A stretch of DNA of 64,000 nucleotides from Bacteroidaceae bacterium. Lineage in GTDB: Bacteria > Bacteroidota > Bacteroidia > Bacteroidales > Bacteroidaceae. Shown here piece by piece: positions 52,266 through 60,947 of this stretch. The notes below the pieces were generated by a model that ran no database searches, was not told the origin of the DNA, and saw only the letters and a program-made list of their open reading frames with translations. Both the position numbers and the translations under genes were made by a program. Within the stretch, counting starts at the first letter, position 1; every line of letters begins with the position of its first letter. The stretch lies in contig JAEESE010000011.1 in NCBI GenBank assembly GCA_016286165.1, forward strand, positions 62,001 through 126,000, in the 5' to 3' direction.

Positions 52266-53504
52266 ATGCCTGCACTTCAGCACGTTTTACATCCTAAAGA
52301 GACGCAGCTGCGCACACTGCGTGGTGAGGTTTACGAATGCCTGACTCAGAATATACTGCCGTTTTGGATTAACAATATGATTGATACCAAACGAGGCGGT
52401 TGGTACGGCCAGATGACTGGCCGTGGCGAATTGGTTAAGGAGGCTCCTCGAGGCGCCATCCTCTATGGCAGATTGTTGTGGACGTTGAGCGCAGCCTACC
52501 GTGTTTTGAACGTTGAAGCGTATTTGGATGCCGCTTCGATGACGAAGAATTATATCCTCGAACATTTCGTAGACCACGAATATGGCGGGACCTATTGGAG
52601 CGTGACGGCCGATGGTGAACCTCTTGACACCAAGAAGCAGTTCTATGCTCAAGGCTTCATGCTTTACGGCTTCTCAGAATATGCCCGTGCCACTGGCGAC
52701 GATGATGCACTTAAGATGGCGCAGGATTTGTTTAAGGTCATTGAGCAGCACGCTTGGGACAGCGAGCACGGTGGATACATTGAGGCTTGCACACGTGACT
52801 GGTGCCCCATTGAGGATATGCGTTTGTCGGCTAAAGACGAGAACTTTCCGAAAAGCCAGAATACACATTTACATATCATTGAGCCGTATGCAAATATGAT
52901 GAAGGAGGGTGATTCAAGTCCTCTTGCTGGGGCTGTTGCGCGGCTTATTGAGTTGTTCTGCACGCGTATTCTCAACCCCACGACGCACCACTTGGATCTG
53001 TTCTTCGATATGGACTGGAGGCGGATGAGTCGTACGGAGAGCTATGGGCACGATATTGAGTGCTCATGGTTGTTGCATGAAGCAGCCTTGGCGCTTGGCG
53101 ATGCCGACATAATAAAAAAAGTAGAGCCCATAGTGCGCGCGGTTGCTAAGGCGAGTGAGAAAGGGCTGCAAGCGGATGGCTCGCTAATTTACGAAGGTGA
53201 ACCAGACGGCTCACATTTCGACCGCGACCGTCACTGGTGGGTGCAGGCCGAGGCTGTAGTGGGCTTCTTCAATATCTACCAGCACTTCGGCGACGAGGCG
53301 GCGTTGGACAAGGCTCTGCGCGTGTGGGAGTATATCAAAGAGCATCTCATCGACCGCGAGCATGGCGAATGGTACTGGAGTATCCGCGAGGATGGCAGTG
53401 TGAATCTCGATGACGACCACGCCGGCTTTTGGAAATGTCCGTACCACAACAGCCGTATGTGCATGGAACTCATAGAACGCATCGACGCGATGCTCGTTTC
53501 ATAA
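52266..53504 (+). CDS. Cellobiose/mannobiose 2-epimerase (AGE family)
   Basis: This cytoplasmic (alpha/alpha)6-barrel enzyme epimerises the reducing-end sugar of beta-1,4 disaccharides, for example mannobiose to mannosyl-glucose. Family features are NNMIDTKRGGWYGQMTGRGE, the catalytic histidine regions YGHDIECSWLLHEA, DRHWWVQAEAVVGFFN and KCPYHNSRMCMEL, and a length of 412 as in characterised epimerases. No signal peptide is seen. In Bacteroides fragilis-type mannan catabolism this step feeds a GH130 phosphorylase. No GH130 gene lies within the window, but three GH26 domains are encoded downstream. Confidence 0.9.
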   Translation: MPALQHVLHPKETQLRTLRGEVYECLTQNILPFWINNMIDTKRGGWYGQMTGRGELVKEAPRGAILYGRLLWTLSAAYRVLNVEAYLDAASMTKNYILEHFVDHEYGGTYWSVTADGEPLDTKKQFYAQGFMLYGFSEYARATGDDDALKMAQDLFKVIEQHAWDSEHGGYIEACTRDWCPIEDMRLSAKDENFPKSQNTHLHIIEPYANMMKEGDSSPLAGAVARLIELFCTRILNPTTHHLDLFFDMDWRRMSRTESYGHDIECSWLLHEAALALGDADIIKKVEPIVRAVAKASEKGLQADGSLIYEGEPDGSHFDRDRHWWVQAEAVVGFFNIYQHFGDEAALDKALRVWEYIKEHLIDREHGEWYWSIREDGSVNLDDDHAGFWKCPYHNSRMCMELIERIDAMLVS

Positions 53505-53519
53505 ATACACATTAGAATT

Positions 53520-54419
53520 ATGATACAACAAGACTCTTCCACAACACCTGTGATGCACGAGATAACACCGTTGTCAGAGCGCGACTGCTTTTATTTGGCT
53601 GATCGCCACAAGTCGTCGTTCGACTTCCCCATTCACAGCCATCCGGAATATGAACTGAACTTCATCGGCAACGCGGCAGGTGTACGGCGCACGGTTGGCG
53701 ACCACAGCGAGGCCATAGGCGACTACGACTTGGTACTCATCACCAGCCCCAACTTGGAGCACGTCTGGGAACAGGGCGACTGCGTGAGCAAGGATATCCG
53801 CGAGATAACCATTCAGTTCACCTCCGATGTGCTGCCCGAATCGCTGCTCTCGAAAAACCAGTTCCACACCATTCGACGTATGTTGGAGCGTGCGCAGTGT
53901 GGTCTCGCTTTCTCGCTGCCCACCATCATGAAGGTTTATAGCAAGTTAGACGCGTTGACGCATCAGCAGCACGGCTCTTACGCTGTATTAGGATTCCTGG
54001 AACTGCTCTACGACCTGTCGGTGGCAGATGATTCGCGAACGCTGTCCAGTTCGTCGTTTGCACGCATCGAGACCCGAAGCGAGAGCCGTCGTGTGGCGAA
54101 GGTTCAGAAATATATAGCGCTGCATTATAGCGAGGACATTCGTTTGGAAACGTTGGCCGACCTTGTAGGCATGACGCCTGTGGCTTTCTCGCGTTTCTTC
54201 CATCAGCGTACAGGGCGCACACTGTCGAACTACATGATTGATATCCGAATAGGCACAGCTGCTCGCCAGCTCATCGACTCCGATATGACTGTGGCCGAGA
54301 TTTGCTACGACTGCGGCTTCAACACCCTTTCGAATTTCAATCGTTTGTTCCGTAGACACAAAAACTGTTCTCCCACGGAATTCCGCGAGAACTATCGCAA
54401 GAAAAAAGTCATCGTTTGA
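53520..54419 (+). CDS. AraC-family transcriptional regulator
   Basis: The N-terminal cupin-like sensor domain begins HKSSFDFPIHSHPEYELNFI, typical of soluble sugar-sensing AraC proteins. The C-terminal 110 residues hold two helix-turn-helix motifs: RLETLADLVGMTPVAFSRFF and TVAEICYDCGFNTLSNFNRL. It is encoded 15 bases after the epimerase gene and 97 bases before the GH26-CE7 gene, so it is the likely local regulator of mannan use. Bacteroidetes polysaccharide loci more often use hybrid two-component systems or ECF sigma factors, so a cytoplasmic AraC sensor suggests induction by an imported disaccharide. Confidence 0.92.
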   Translation: MIQQDSSTTPVMHEITPLSERDCFYLADRHKSSFDFPIHSHPEYELNFIGNAAGVRRTVGDHSEAIGDYDLVLITSPNLEHVWEQGDCVSKDIREITIQFTSDVLPESLLSKNQFHTIRRMLERAQCGLAFSLPTIMKVYSKLDALTHQQHGSYAVLGFLELLYDLSVADDSRTLSSSSFARIETRSESRRVAKVQKYIALHYSEDIRLETLADLVGMTPVAFSRFFHQRTGRTLSNYMIDIRIGTAARQLIDSDMTVAEICYDCGFNTLSNFNRLFRRHKNCSPTEFRENYRKKKVIV

Positions 54420-54473
54420 GCCTCGGTGCTATCAATGGTTAAGAAAGTGTCAGACCGTAGAAGTGATTGCGCT

Positions 54474-54481
54474 TACCTTTG
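54474..54481 (+). promoter_or_regulatory. -7 box of the GH26-CE7 operon
   Basis: TACCTTTG is 35 bases before the ATG at 54517. No consensus TTTG precedes it, which again would fit activation by the adjacent AraC protein. Confidence 0.55.
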
Positions 54482-54516
54482 CAGCACGTTAGATATAGTT
54501 TAATAACAACGAGAAA

Positions 54517-56793
54517 ATGAAACGTTCCATTTTTTCCGTCATGCTGATTTTTCTTCTGGCGGTTTCATCCTCAGGCCAAATACAGCAGCAGCCCATAGAC
54601 CGCGAGGCTACCGGGGCTACACGTCAGCTCTACCGTTACCTTCGCGACAAGGTTTGGGGCAAGCAAGTGCTGGCAGGTTGTCAGGCGCGATGGGATTACA
54701 ACACCACTGATGCCGATGGTATCTACGAACGTGCCGGCAAGTATCCAGCGGTCAACATCTTCGATTTCCAGCACTTCCGTCAGCGCAATCTCAGCTACAT
54801 GGGTCCTACGGCCAAGGCTTGGCACGACGCAGGCGGCATCGTAGGTTTCATCTGGCATTGGAGCGTGCCCGTAGCAGCCGATCTGTCGGCCAAGGAGGGC
54901 TTTGCTTTTTACACACCGTCGGGTGCTGAAGGCCGACGTTCGAGCACCCTATTCTCGCCTCGCCGTGCCTTGCAGCCCGGCAGCCCTGAGCATCGCATCA
55001 TCAACGAGAACCTCGACACCATAGCCCGCTACCTGCTGCACTATCAGCAGCAAGGCATACCTATCCTCTGGCGACCTTTCCATGAAGCAGCTGGCAACAC
55101 CAACCGTGGCGGCAAGGCCTGGTTTTGGTGGGGAAGCGACGGCGCTGAGGCTTTCAAACAGTTGTACCTCTATGCCCAGCGTTATCTCATGGAGCGCGGC
55201 ATACATAACCTCATCTATATCTGGACCTCAGAACTCGACGATGACGATTGGTACCCTGGCGACGAATACGTAGATATCGTGGCGCGCGACCAATACCATG
55301 TGCCTTCGAATCACGGCTCGTTCAAGCAGCAGTTCGACCTCCTGCGCAGCAAGTATCCCACGAAGATGCTGGCCTTGGCCGAGTGCGACTGTGTGCCGGG
55401 AGCCGCAGCCATGGAGCAGGACGATGCCCGCTGGCTCTTTGTGGCGCCGTGGACCACGCCTTTCGTGTTCAGCCGCGACAACGATGATGCCTTCTGGCGT
55501 CAGTTTCTCTCCGAGAAACTCATCCTGACGCGCGACGAGGTGGACCGCGCCGGCAAGTATCGTTTGAGTATCAACAAGGAGAGCGGCATCTACGAAAAAG
55601 GTGAGCGGGCGGTGGTCACGTGCCATGCAGAGCCCGTGCCGCTGGATTCACTTCTTGTGCGCGTACATTATAATAATAAGGTGTGCAGCGAGTTCCGCAT
55701 CCTGCCCTCGACGGCGGACTTCACCGTGATGGAACAGGCGCTGGACAGCACCTGTGCCGTCAGCGTGGAGCTGAAGGAGACGACGGGTAAGCCCGAGGCC
55801 ATCGGTTACGTGGTGGCGCCCGAAGGGTTCCGTGCAGGCTACGACGAGCCTGCCGACCTCATGACCTATTGGGATAACCTGAAGCGGCAGCTCAAGGCGC
55901 TCCCCATGCAGGTGAAGACCACGGCGCTCGACGTGCCGCAGCAGTTCCAAGGCAAATACACCTGTCAGGACGTGGAGATTAACTGTCTCGGGCCCGCCCC
56001 CGTGCGCGCATATATGGCCAAGCCGTTGGGCGCGAAGAAGAAGTCGCTGCCCATCATTATCCTCTGTCGTGCGGCAGGCGTCAGCGGCAACTGGTGCCGC
56101 TGCTCCGAGTGGGAATGCGTCAGCAATGCCGCCTTAGGCAATGGCGCCTTGAGCCTCGACATCAACGCCCACGGTATGCTCAACGGGCAGTCGGATGACT
56201 ACTATCGTATGCTCGAGAACGGACTTTTGCGCAACTACTACGAGCACAACGCAGCCGACCGCGAGACCTACTATTTCCGCGGTATGTACCTGCGTCTGCT
56301 TCGTGCCATAGAATATATGACGCAGCAGCCTGAATGGGACGGCCGTCGCATCATCGTCATCGGCGAGAGCCAGGGTGGGGGACAGGCCGTGGCAGCTGCC
56401 GGTCTCGACTCGCGAGTGTCGTGCGTGGTGCTCAACGTACCGGCGATGCAGGACTTAGGCGGTGCGCGCAAAGGCCGTCGCAGCGGTTGGCCGCAGCCCA
56501 TCGAGAACCACCCGAATCTAACCGCGTCGCAGCTCGATGCCACGCTGCCTTACTTCGACGGCGCCCAGCTCATCCGCCACTCCAAGGCCGAGATCTACTG
56601 CGAGATAGGGCTTATCGACACCACCTGTCCGCCATCGGCTATATGGGCGTCGCTCAACAATGCGAAGGGCAAGAAGACGGTCAACTGCGTGCCCTATCGC
56701 ACCCACGCCTGGCCGGCGGGCGAACGGCGCCAGCCCTGGGAACAGAAGTACCTGCGGCCTCGCGAGGCGTTTATCGACGAGTATCTGAAATAA
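54517..56793 (+). CDS. Secreted GH26 beta-mannanase fused to CE7-type acetyl esterase
   Basis: A signal peptide (IFSVMLIFLLAVSSSG) is followed by a GH26 domain (about residues 20-345) with acid/base Glu in WRPFHEAAGNT (about 190), the FWWG motif and nucleophile Glu in LALAECDCV (about 290). After a beta-rich linker, residues about 415-758 form an alpha/beta hydrolase of the acetyl-xylan-esterase (CE7) type. Its nucleophile Ser is in IGESQGGGQ (about 617), with Asp in GLIDTTCPPSA (about 700) and His in YRTHAWP (about 730). One polypeptide can thus deacetylate and cut acetylated mannan. The classical CE7 RGQ motif appears as NGQ. Confidence 0.9.
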   Translation: MKRSIFSVMLIFLLAVSSSGQIQQQPIDREATGATRQLYRYLRDKVWGKQVLAGCQARWDYNTTDADGIYERAGKYPAVNIFDFQHFRQRNLSYMGPTAKAWHDAGGIVGFIWHWSVPVAADLSAKEGFAFYTPSGAEGRRSSTLFSPRRALQPGSPEHRIINENLDTIARYLLHYQQQGIPILWRPFHEAAGNTNRGGKAWFWWGSDGAEAFKQLYLYAQRYLMERGIHNLIYIWTSELDDDDWYPGDEYVDIVARDQYHVPSNHGSFKQQFDLLRSKYPTKMLALAECDCVPGAAAMEQDDARWLFVAPWTTPFVFSRDNDDAFWRQFLSEKLILTRDEVDRAGKYRLSINKESGIYEKGERAVVTCHAEPVPLDSLLVRVHYNNKVCSEFRILPSTADFTVMEQALDSTCAVSVELKETTGKPEAIGYVVAPEGFRAGYDEPADLMTYWDNLKRQLKALPMQVKTTALDVPQQFQGKYTCQDVEINCLGPAPVRAYMAKPLGAKKKSLPIIILCRAAGVSGNWCRCSEWECVSNAALGNGALSLDINAHGMLNGQSDDYYRMLENGLLRNYYEHNAADRETYYFRGMYLRLLRAIEYMTQQPEWDGRRIIVIGESQGGGQAVAAAGLDSRVSCVVLNVPAMQDLGGARKGRRSGWPQPIENHPNLTASQLDATLPYFDGAQLIRHSKAEIYCEIGLIDTTCPPSAIWASLNNAKGKKTVNCVPYRTHAWPAGERRQPWEQKYLRPREAFIDEYLK

Positions 56794-56814
56794 AGAACAA
56801 AACAATATAGGAAT

Positions 56815-57990
56815 ATGAGATTACGTAGTCTGTTAATTCTTTTGCTTATGTTGCCTTTCGGATTCACTAAGGCACAAGAAGCGCGTCAGTTGTCTGCCGA
56901 GGCCGAGGCATTGCTTCAATGTTTCCGTGAGATTTACGGCGAGAAGATCATCTCCGGATGCACAGCCAACGTCAACTGGAACATAAACGAAGCCAAATGG
57001 GTGTATCAGCACACGGGCAAATGGCCCGCTATCAACTTCTTTGATTTTATACACCTGCCATTCTCGCCGGCCAATTGGATTGACTATACCAATGTCACGG
57101 AGGTCGTTAACTGGCACAAGAATGGTGGCATAGTAGGTTGTATGTGGCACTGGAATATGCCTGCTAACAATGGGCAGGACTGGACCTGCACCCCAGGAAC
57201 AGGTGACAAGCAGACGAGCTTCGACGTGCGTAAGATCTTCGAGCCGGAGTCGGCTGAATACAAACAGATGATAAAAGACATTGACAAAGTGGCCTTTACC
57301 CTCAAGAAACTCAAGCAACGCAAGATACCCGTGTTGTGGCGTCCGTTGCACGAAGCTGGTGGCAGATGGTTCTGGTGGGGTCTTGATGCTGAAGCTTGCA
57401 ACGAACTGTGGCGCGTGATGTACGACCGATTCACCAACTACCATGGTCTCAACAACCTCATCTGGGTGTGGACATCGGCTGCAGAGTGGAACAAGCCCTA
57501 TAGCGACGGCTATAAATGGTACCCTGGCGACGAATATGTGGACATAGTGGGCATCGATATTTACAACAATAGCAGCGCCAGCAACATCAATTCCACCTGT
57601 TTCAAGATGTTGAAACAACATTCACCTGACAAGTTAATTGCTCTCACCGAATGTGGCAATCTGGCTAAGATAAATGCCCAGTGGCGATCAGGAGCCAAAT
57701 GGCTTTACTTCGCTCCATGGTACGACTACGATCGGACAAAGGACGTTAATAGCGCTGACTTCAAGAGCACTGATCACACCCATTGCAATGCTGCCTGGTG
57801 GCAGGATGCTTTCTCAAACGACTACGTCCTCACACGCGAGGACTTCAAGGAAATCTTGACTGGCATTGAGGCTGCGCAGGATGAGCAGAGGCTGTCGCCT
57901 GTCGGAGCCTATGACCTTATGGGACGTCCGTGGGTTGAAGGCCGACGTGGTCTATATATTAAGAATGGTAAAAAATATTATAGAAAATGA
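56815..57990 (+). CDS. Secreted GH26 beta-mannanase/mannobiohydrolase
   Basis: This is a single-domain GH26 enzyme with a signal peptide (LLILLLMLPFGFTKAQ). Acid/base Glu is in WRPLHEAGGRWFWWG (about residue 179) and nucleophile Glu in ALTECGNLA (about 279). The C-terminus AYDLMGRPW...RRGLYIKNGKKYYRK resembles the short secretion-type tail seen on the GH95 and SASA enzymes of this window. The end overlaps the next gene by four bases (ATGA), so the two are translationally coupled. Confidence 0.93.
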   Translation: MRLRSLLILLLMLPFGFTKAQEARQLSAEAEALLQCFREIYGEKIISGCTANVNWNINEAKWVYQHTGKWPAINFFDFIHLPFSPANWIDYTNVTEVVNWHKNGGIVGCMWHWNMPANNGQDWTCTPGTGDKQTSFDVRKIFEPESAEYKQMIKDIDKVAFTLKKLKQRKIPVLWRPLHEAGGRWFWWGLDAEACNELWRVMYDRFTNYHGLNNLIWVWTSAAEWNKPYSDGYKWYPGDEYVDIVGIDIYNNSSASNINSTCFKMLKQHSPDKLIALTECGNLAKINAQWRSGAKWLYFAPWYDYDRTKDVNSADFKSTDHTHCNAAWWQDAFSNDYVLTREDFKEILTGIEAAQDEQRLSPVGAYDLMGRPWVEGRRGLYIKNGKKYYRK

Positions 57991-60077
57991 CGAGAAGACA
58001 TATCCTGTTATGGGCGCTTCTGACTCTTGCATGGGCAGGCGCAGCGGCCCAGCCGATTCAGTTGAGTGCCAAGGCCAGTGGCAAACAGTTCGACGGCATT
58101 GGAGCCGTCAATGGCGGCGGCGCCACCTCGGTGCTGCTCAAGGACTACCCCGAGCCGCAGCGCTCGCAGATCATGGACATGGTCTATAAGCCTATGTTCG
58201 GCGCCAGTGTCAGCACCATCCTCGTCGAGGTGCCGGGCGACGGCAACAGCACGCAGGGCTCCATGCCCTCGCACGCCCACGAGCGCAACGATGCCGACTT
58301 CCTGCGCGGCTATATGTGGTGGATCATGCAGGAGGCCAAGCGGCGCAACCCCGATTTGGCGCTCGATGCCACGGCATGGAGTGCACCGGCATGGGTGGGC
58401 AACTTCTGGTCGGATGACATGGTGGACTACTATATCGCCTGGTTGCAGGGACTGCGCCAGGTGCACGGCCTCGAGCTCGACGCCTTGGGTTGTCACAACG
58501 AGAAAGGCTGGAACGCTGAATTCGCCAAGCACCTGCGCCGAGCCATGAACGAGCGCGGCTTCCGCGACGTCAAGCTCCACGGCTTCGGCAACTGGGGCAA
58601 CCAGAAGATGGATTTCCTCCAGCGCATGCAGGAGGATGCCGAGCTGCGCGATGCTCTCGATGCCGTTTGCGCACACACCTACAGCGAGATACAGCTGACA
58701 CCTGAGCAACGCAAGATGGCCGAGGGCATGGGCAAACCGATCTGGAACAGCGAGGACCACGTCTATCTGCCCGGCTTCGACTGCCTCATCACCATCGTGA
58801 AGTGTTTCAACCAGAACTACATCGTCAGCGGAGCCACACGCGTCATCAACTGGTACGACATAGGCGCCACTTATCCCCTAGAACCCTACAGCAAGGAACC
58901 GCCCATGCTGTTGGCGCAGGAGCCGTGGAGTGGTCACTACACGGTGCGCGAAGCCCTTTGGGGATATGCCCACTACGGCCAGTTCACACGTGTTGGTTGG
59001 CGCTATATTGACGACGGCTGTATGAACCTGCCCGCCGGAGGTTCCATCATCACCATGCGTGACCCGCAGACGGGCGACTACAGCATCATAGCCGAGACGA
59101 AGGGGGCGAAGCAGGAGCAGACTCTTACTTTCAAGGTTGGCAAAGGCCTTGCGGCAGGCAAGCTATGCCAATGGTACAGCGATGCTCAGCAGCAGTTCGT
59201 ACGTCTTAGCGACATCACCCCCAAGCGAGGCGGTTTCTCCATTACCCTGAAACCTGATGCCGTCTATTCCTTCTCCACCACCACAGGGCAGCAGAAAGGC
59301 TCCTTCGCCGACATACCGGCCTCAAAGCCTTTCCCCATCCCCTACGAGGACAACTTCGACCAATACGCCAACCCCTCCGAATGGGGCTACCTGCCTCATT
59401 ACCTGGCAGATTTAATTGGGTGCTTTGAAATAAGACCCATCCCCAACCCCTCCCGTCAGGGAGGGGGGCTCTGCATTCGCCAAACCGTAGGCTCCCACAC
59501 CCTCAGCTGGGCACCCGAATGGCACCACTACACTATCCTTGGCGACGCGTCATGGACCGACTATGAGATCAGCGCCGACGTCTATCTGAATCCTGGCGAT
59601 GAGGCAGGTGTCATGGGACGCCTCTGCGACGTGGGCTCAGGCTATGGCGTATGGGCCAAGGGCTATTACTTGAAGATGGACGAGCAGGGGCGCGTCGAGC
59701 TCATCCTCACCCGTGGCAAGCGCGACCAAAAGGAGCTCATCGGCGACAAGGAGCAGCAGGCGCTCATCCTCGCACGTAAGGACGTGGAGATAGGTGGAGA
59801 ATACACGCTAGATGAAGCCGTCGTCAACGGCACAGCAGCCTGCCAGTGGCACAACCTCAAGCTCCGTTTCGACGGCGACCGCATCACGGGCTACGTCGAT
59901 GGCAATCAAGTGGTGCAGGCCACCTCCGACCACTACAAGAGAGGCATGGCAGGCCTTATCGCTCCCCTGCACGAGCGCACCGTGTCCACCCCCTACTTCG
60001 ATAACCTTAGCATCACGCCCCTCGGTCGCACCCAACCCACCGCGACAGCTATCCCCGTTATCCAACCCCTGTATTAA
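57987..60077 (+). CDS. Secreted GH59 beta-galactosidase (galactocerebrosidase family)
   Basis: GH59 enzymes cleave terminal or internal beta-galactosides. After a signal peptide (LLWALLTLAWAGAAA) the chain shows the family core FDGIGAVNGGGATSVLLKDY, GGSM-type loops, EAKRRNPDLALDATAWSAPA, acid/base Glu in GCHNEKGWN (about residue 172), nucleophile Glu in IWNSEDH (about 256) and LAQEPWSGHYTVREALW. These closely parallel the human galactosylceramidase as I remember it. A C-terminal laminin-G/DUF1080-like beta-sandwich (about 505-690) may bind carbohydrate. Between them lie about 14 residues (RPIPNPSRQGGGLCI) encoded by a palindromic repeat. Its role in a mannan locus may be removing galactose or galactan. 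Confidence 0.88.
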   Translation: MTRRHILLWALLTLAWAGAAAQPIQLSAKASGKQFDGIGAVNGGGATSVLLKDYPEPQRSQIMDMVYKPMFGASVSTILVEVPGDGNSTQGSMPSHAHERNDADFLRGYMWWIMQEAKRRNPDLALDATAWSAPAWVGNFWSDDMVDYYIAWLQGLRQVHGLELDALGCHNEKGWNAEFAKHLRRAMNERGFRDVKLHGFGNWGNQKMDFLQRMQEDAELRDALDAVCAHTYSEIQLTPEQRKMAEGMGKPIWNSEDHVYLPGFDCLITIVKCFNQNYIVSGATRVINWYDIGATYPLEPYSKEPPMLLAQEPWSGHYTVREALWGYAHYGQFTRVGWRYIDDGCMNLPAGGSIITMRDPQTGDYSIIAETKGAKQEQTLTFKVGKGLAAGKLCQWYSDAQQQFVRLSDITPKRGGFSITLKPDAVYSFSTTTGQQKGSFADIPASKPFPIPYEDNFDQYANPSEWGYLPHYLADLIGCFEIRPIPNPSRQGGGLCIRQTVGSHTLSWAPEWHHYTILGDASWTDYEISADVYLNPGDEAGVMGRLCDVGSGYGVWAKGYYLKMDEQGRVELILTRGKRDQKELIGDKEQQALILARKDVEIGGEYTLDEAVVNGTAACQWHNLKLRFDGDRITGYVDGNQVVQATSDHYKRGMAGLIAPLHERTVSTPYFDNLSITPLGRTQPTATAIPVIQPLY
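59434..59476 (+). repeat. Palindromic element in frame in the GH59 gene
   Basis: GACCCATCCCCAACCCCTCC, a CGTCA-containing loop and GGAGGGGGGCTCTGCATT match the left-arm type of the palindrome family. It encodes the linker between the catalytic and C-terminal domains. No inverted partner is seen nearby. Confidence 0.75.
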
Positions 60078-60094
60078 AGATTCAAGTATCAATC

Positions 60095-60883
60095 ATGAAG
60101 AGAATCACTATCCTGTTGCTCGTGATGAGCGCATCGCTGTTCCAAGCAGCAGCCCAGATCTTTCCCGATTTTACGAAATTGCATTTCGGCTGCGATGGCA
60201 ACAGCATCACCGCTGGTAACCAGTGGTCGGCGACGGTAGTGGAGCAATTGGGCTTTGCAACTCACCACAACGTGGCAGTGGGTTCAGCCACCTGGGCATG
60301 TTACCCTGATACGCAGGAATATGGCAGCAAGGATTTTGCTGGCATCTCCGGTGGATGGCAGCCTACAGACGACGCGGCTGAGATGCAAAAACGCCACAAC
60401 AACTGCTCCAAGGTGCACATTCAGAAATTCATAGCCGAAGTGGAGGCAGGACAGTTTCCTGAACCCGACGTCTTCGTTTTTGCCATGGGCACAAACGACA
60501 GTAAACTCGGTACGGCCGAGGAGGCACTGAAGGGCAAGAGCCTGGACGAGGTGGATGTCACCACGATGGCTGGTGGCGCCCGATGGGCTATCCAGACCAT
60601 CATAGAGCGGTTCCCCAACTGCCGTGTCTTCGTATGCACACCCATTCAGACCGCCGACCCAGGGCACAATGCTTTCAACCTCAAGAAATGTCAGATACTG
60701 AAAGACATCTGTCGCGCCCTCTCCGTACAGGTCATCGACTGCTGGGCCGAGTGCGGCATCACCGAGAAACTGGAGAACGGGCACGGACAGCGTTACCTGC
60801 GCGATGGGTTGCACCCCGACCGCCCTGGCCAGCAACTCATGGGGCGCTACATTGCCAAGGAAATCCGCAATAATTTCTTCTGA
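60095..60883 (+). CDS. Secreted SGNH/GDSL-type esterase
   Basis: A signal peptide (ILLLVMSASLFQAAAQ) precedes an SGNH hydrolase of 262 residues. Block I is FGCDGNSITAG with nucleophile Ser37, block III is FAMGTNDSKLG, and block V with Asp and His is LRDGLHPDRPGQQLMG. It probably acts as a carbohydrate acetyl esterase, complementing the CE7 domain of the locus. The gap to GH59 is 17 bases, so it is in the same operon. Confidence 0.9.
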   Translation: MKRITILLLVMSASLFQAAAQIFPDFTKLHFGCDGNSITAGNQWSATVVEQLGFATHHNVAVGSATWACYPDTQEYGSKDFAGISGGWQPTDDAAEMQKRHNNCSKVHIQKFIAEVEAGQFPEPDVFVFAMGTNDSKLGTAEEALKGKSLDEVDVTTMAGGARWAIQTIIERFPNCRVFVCTPIQTADPGHNAFNLKKCQILKDICRALSVQVIDCWAECGITEKLENGHGQRYLRDGLHPDRPGQQLMGRYIAKEIRNNFF

Positions 60884-60947
60884 ACCACACGTTCAACTCA
60901 ACGTAGTCTTTATTGTTGTACCTGCCCTACTATAAATCATATCAATA

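Noticed and set aside
52266..53504. N-acetylglucosamine 2-epimerase acting in sialic acid metabolism
   Set aside because: The fold is the same, but there are no sialic acid genes nearby and the neighbours are mannanases, which favours a disaccharide 2-epimerase.
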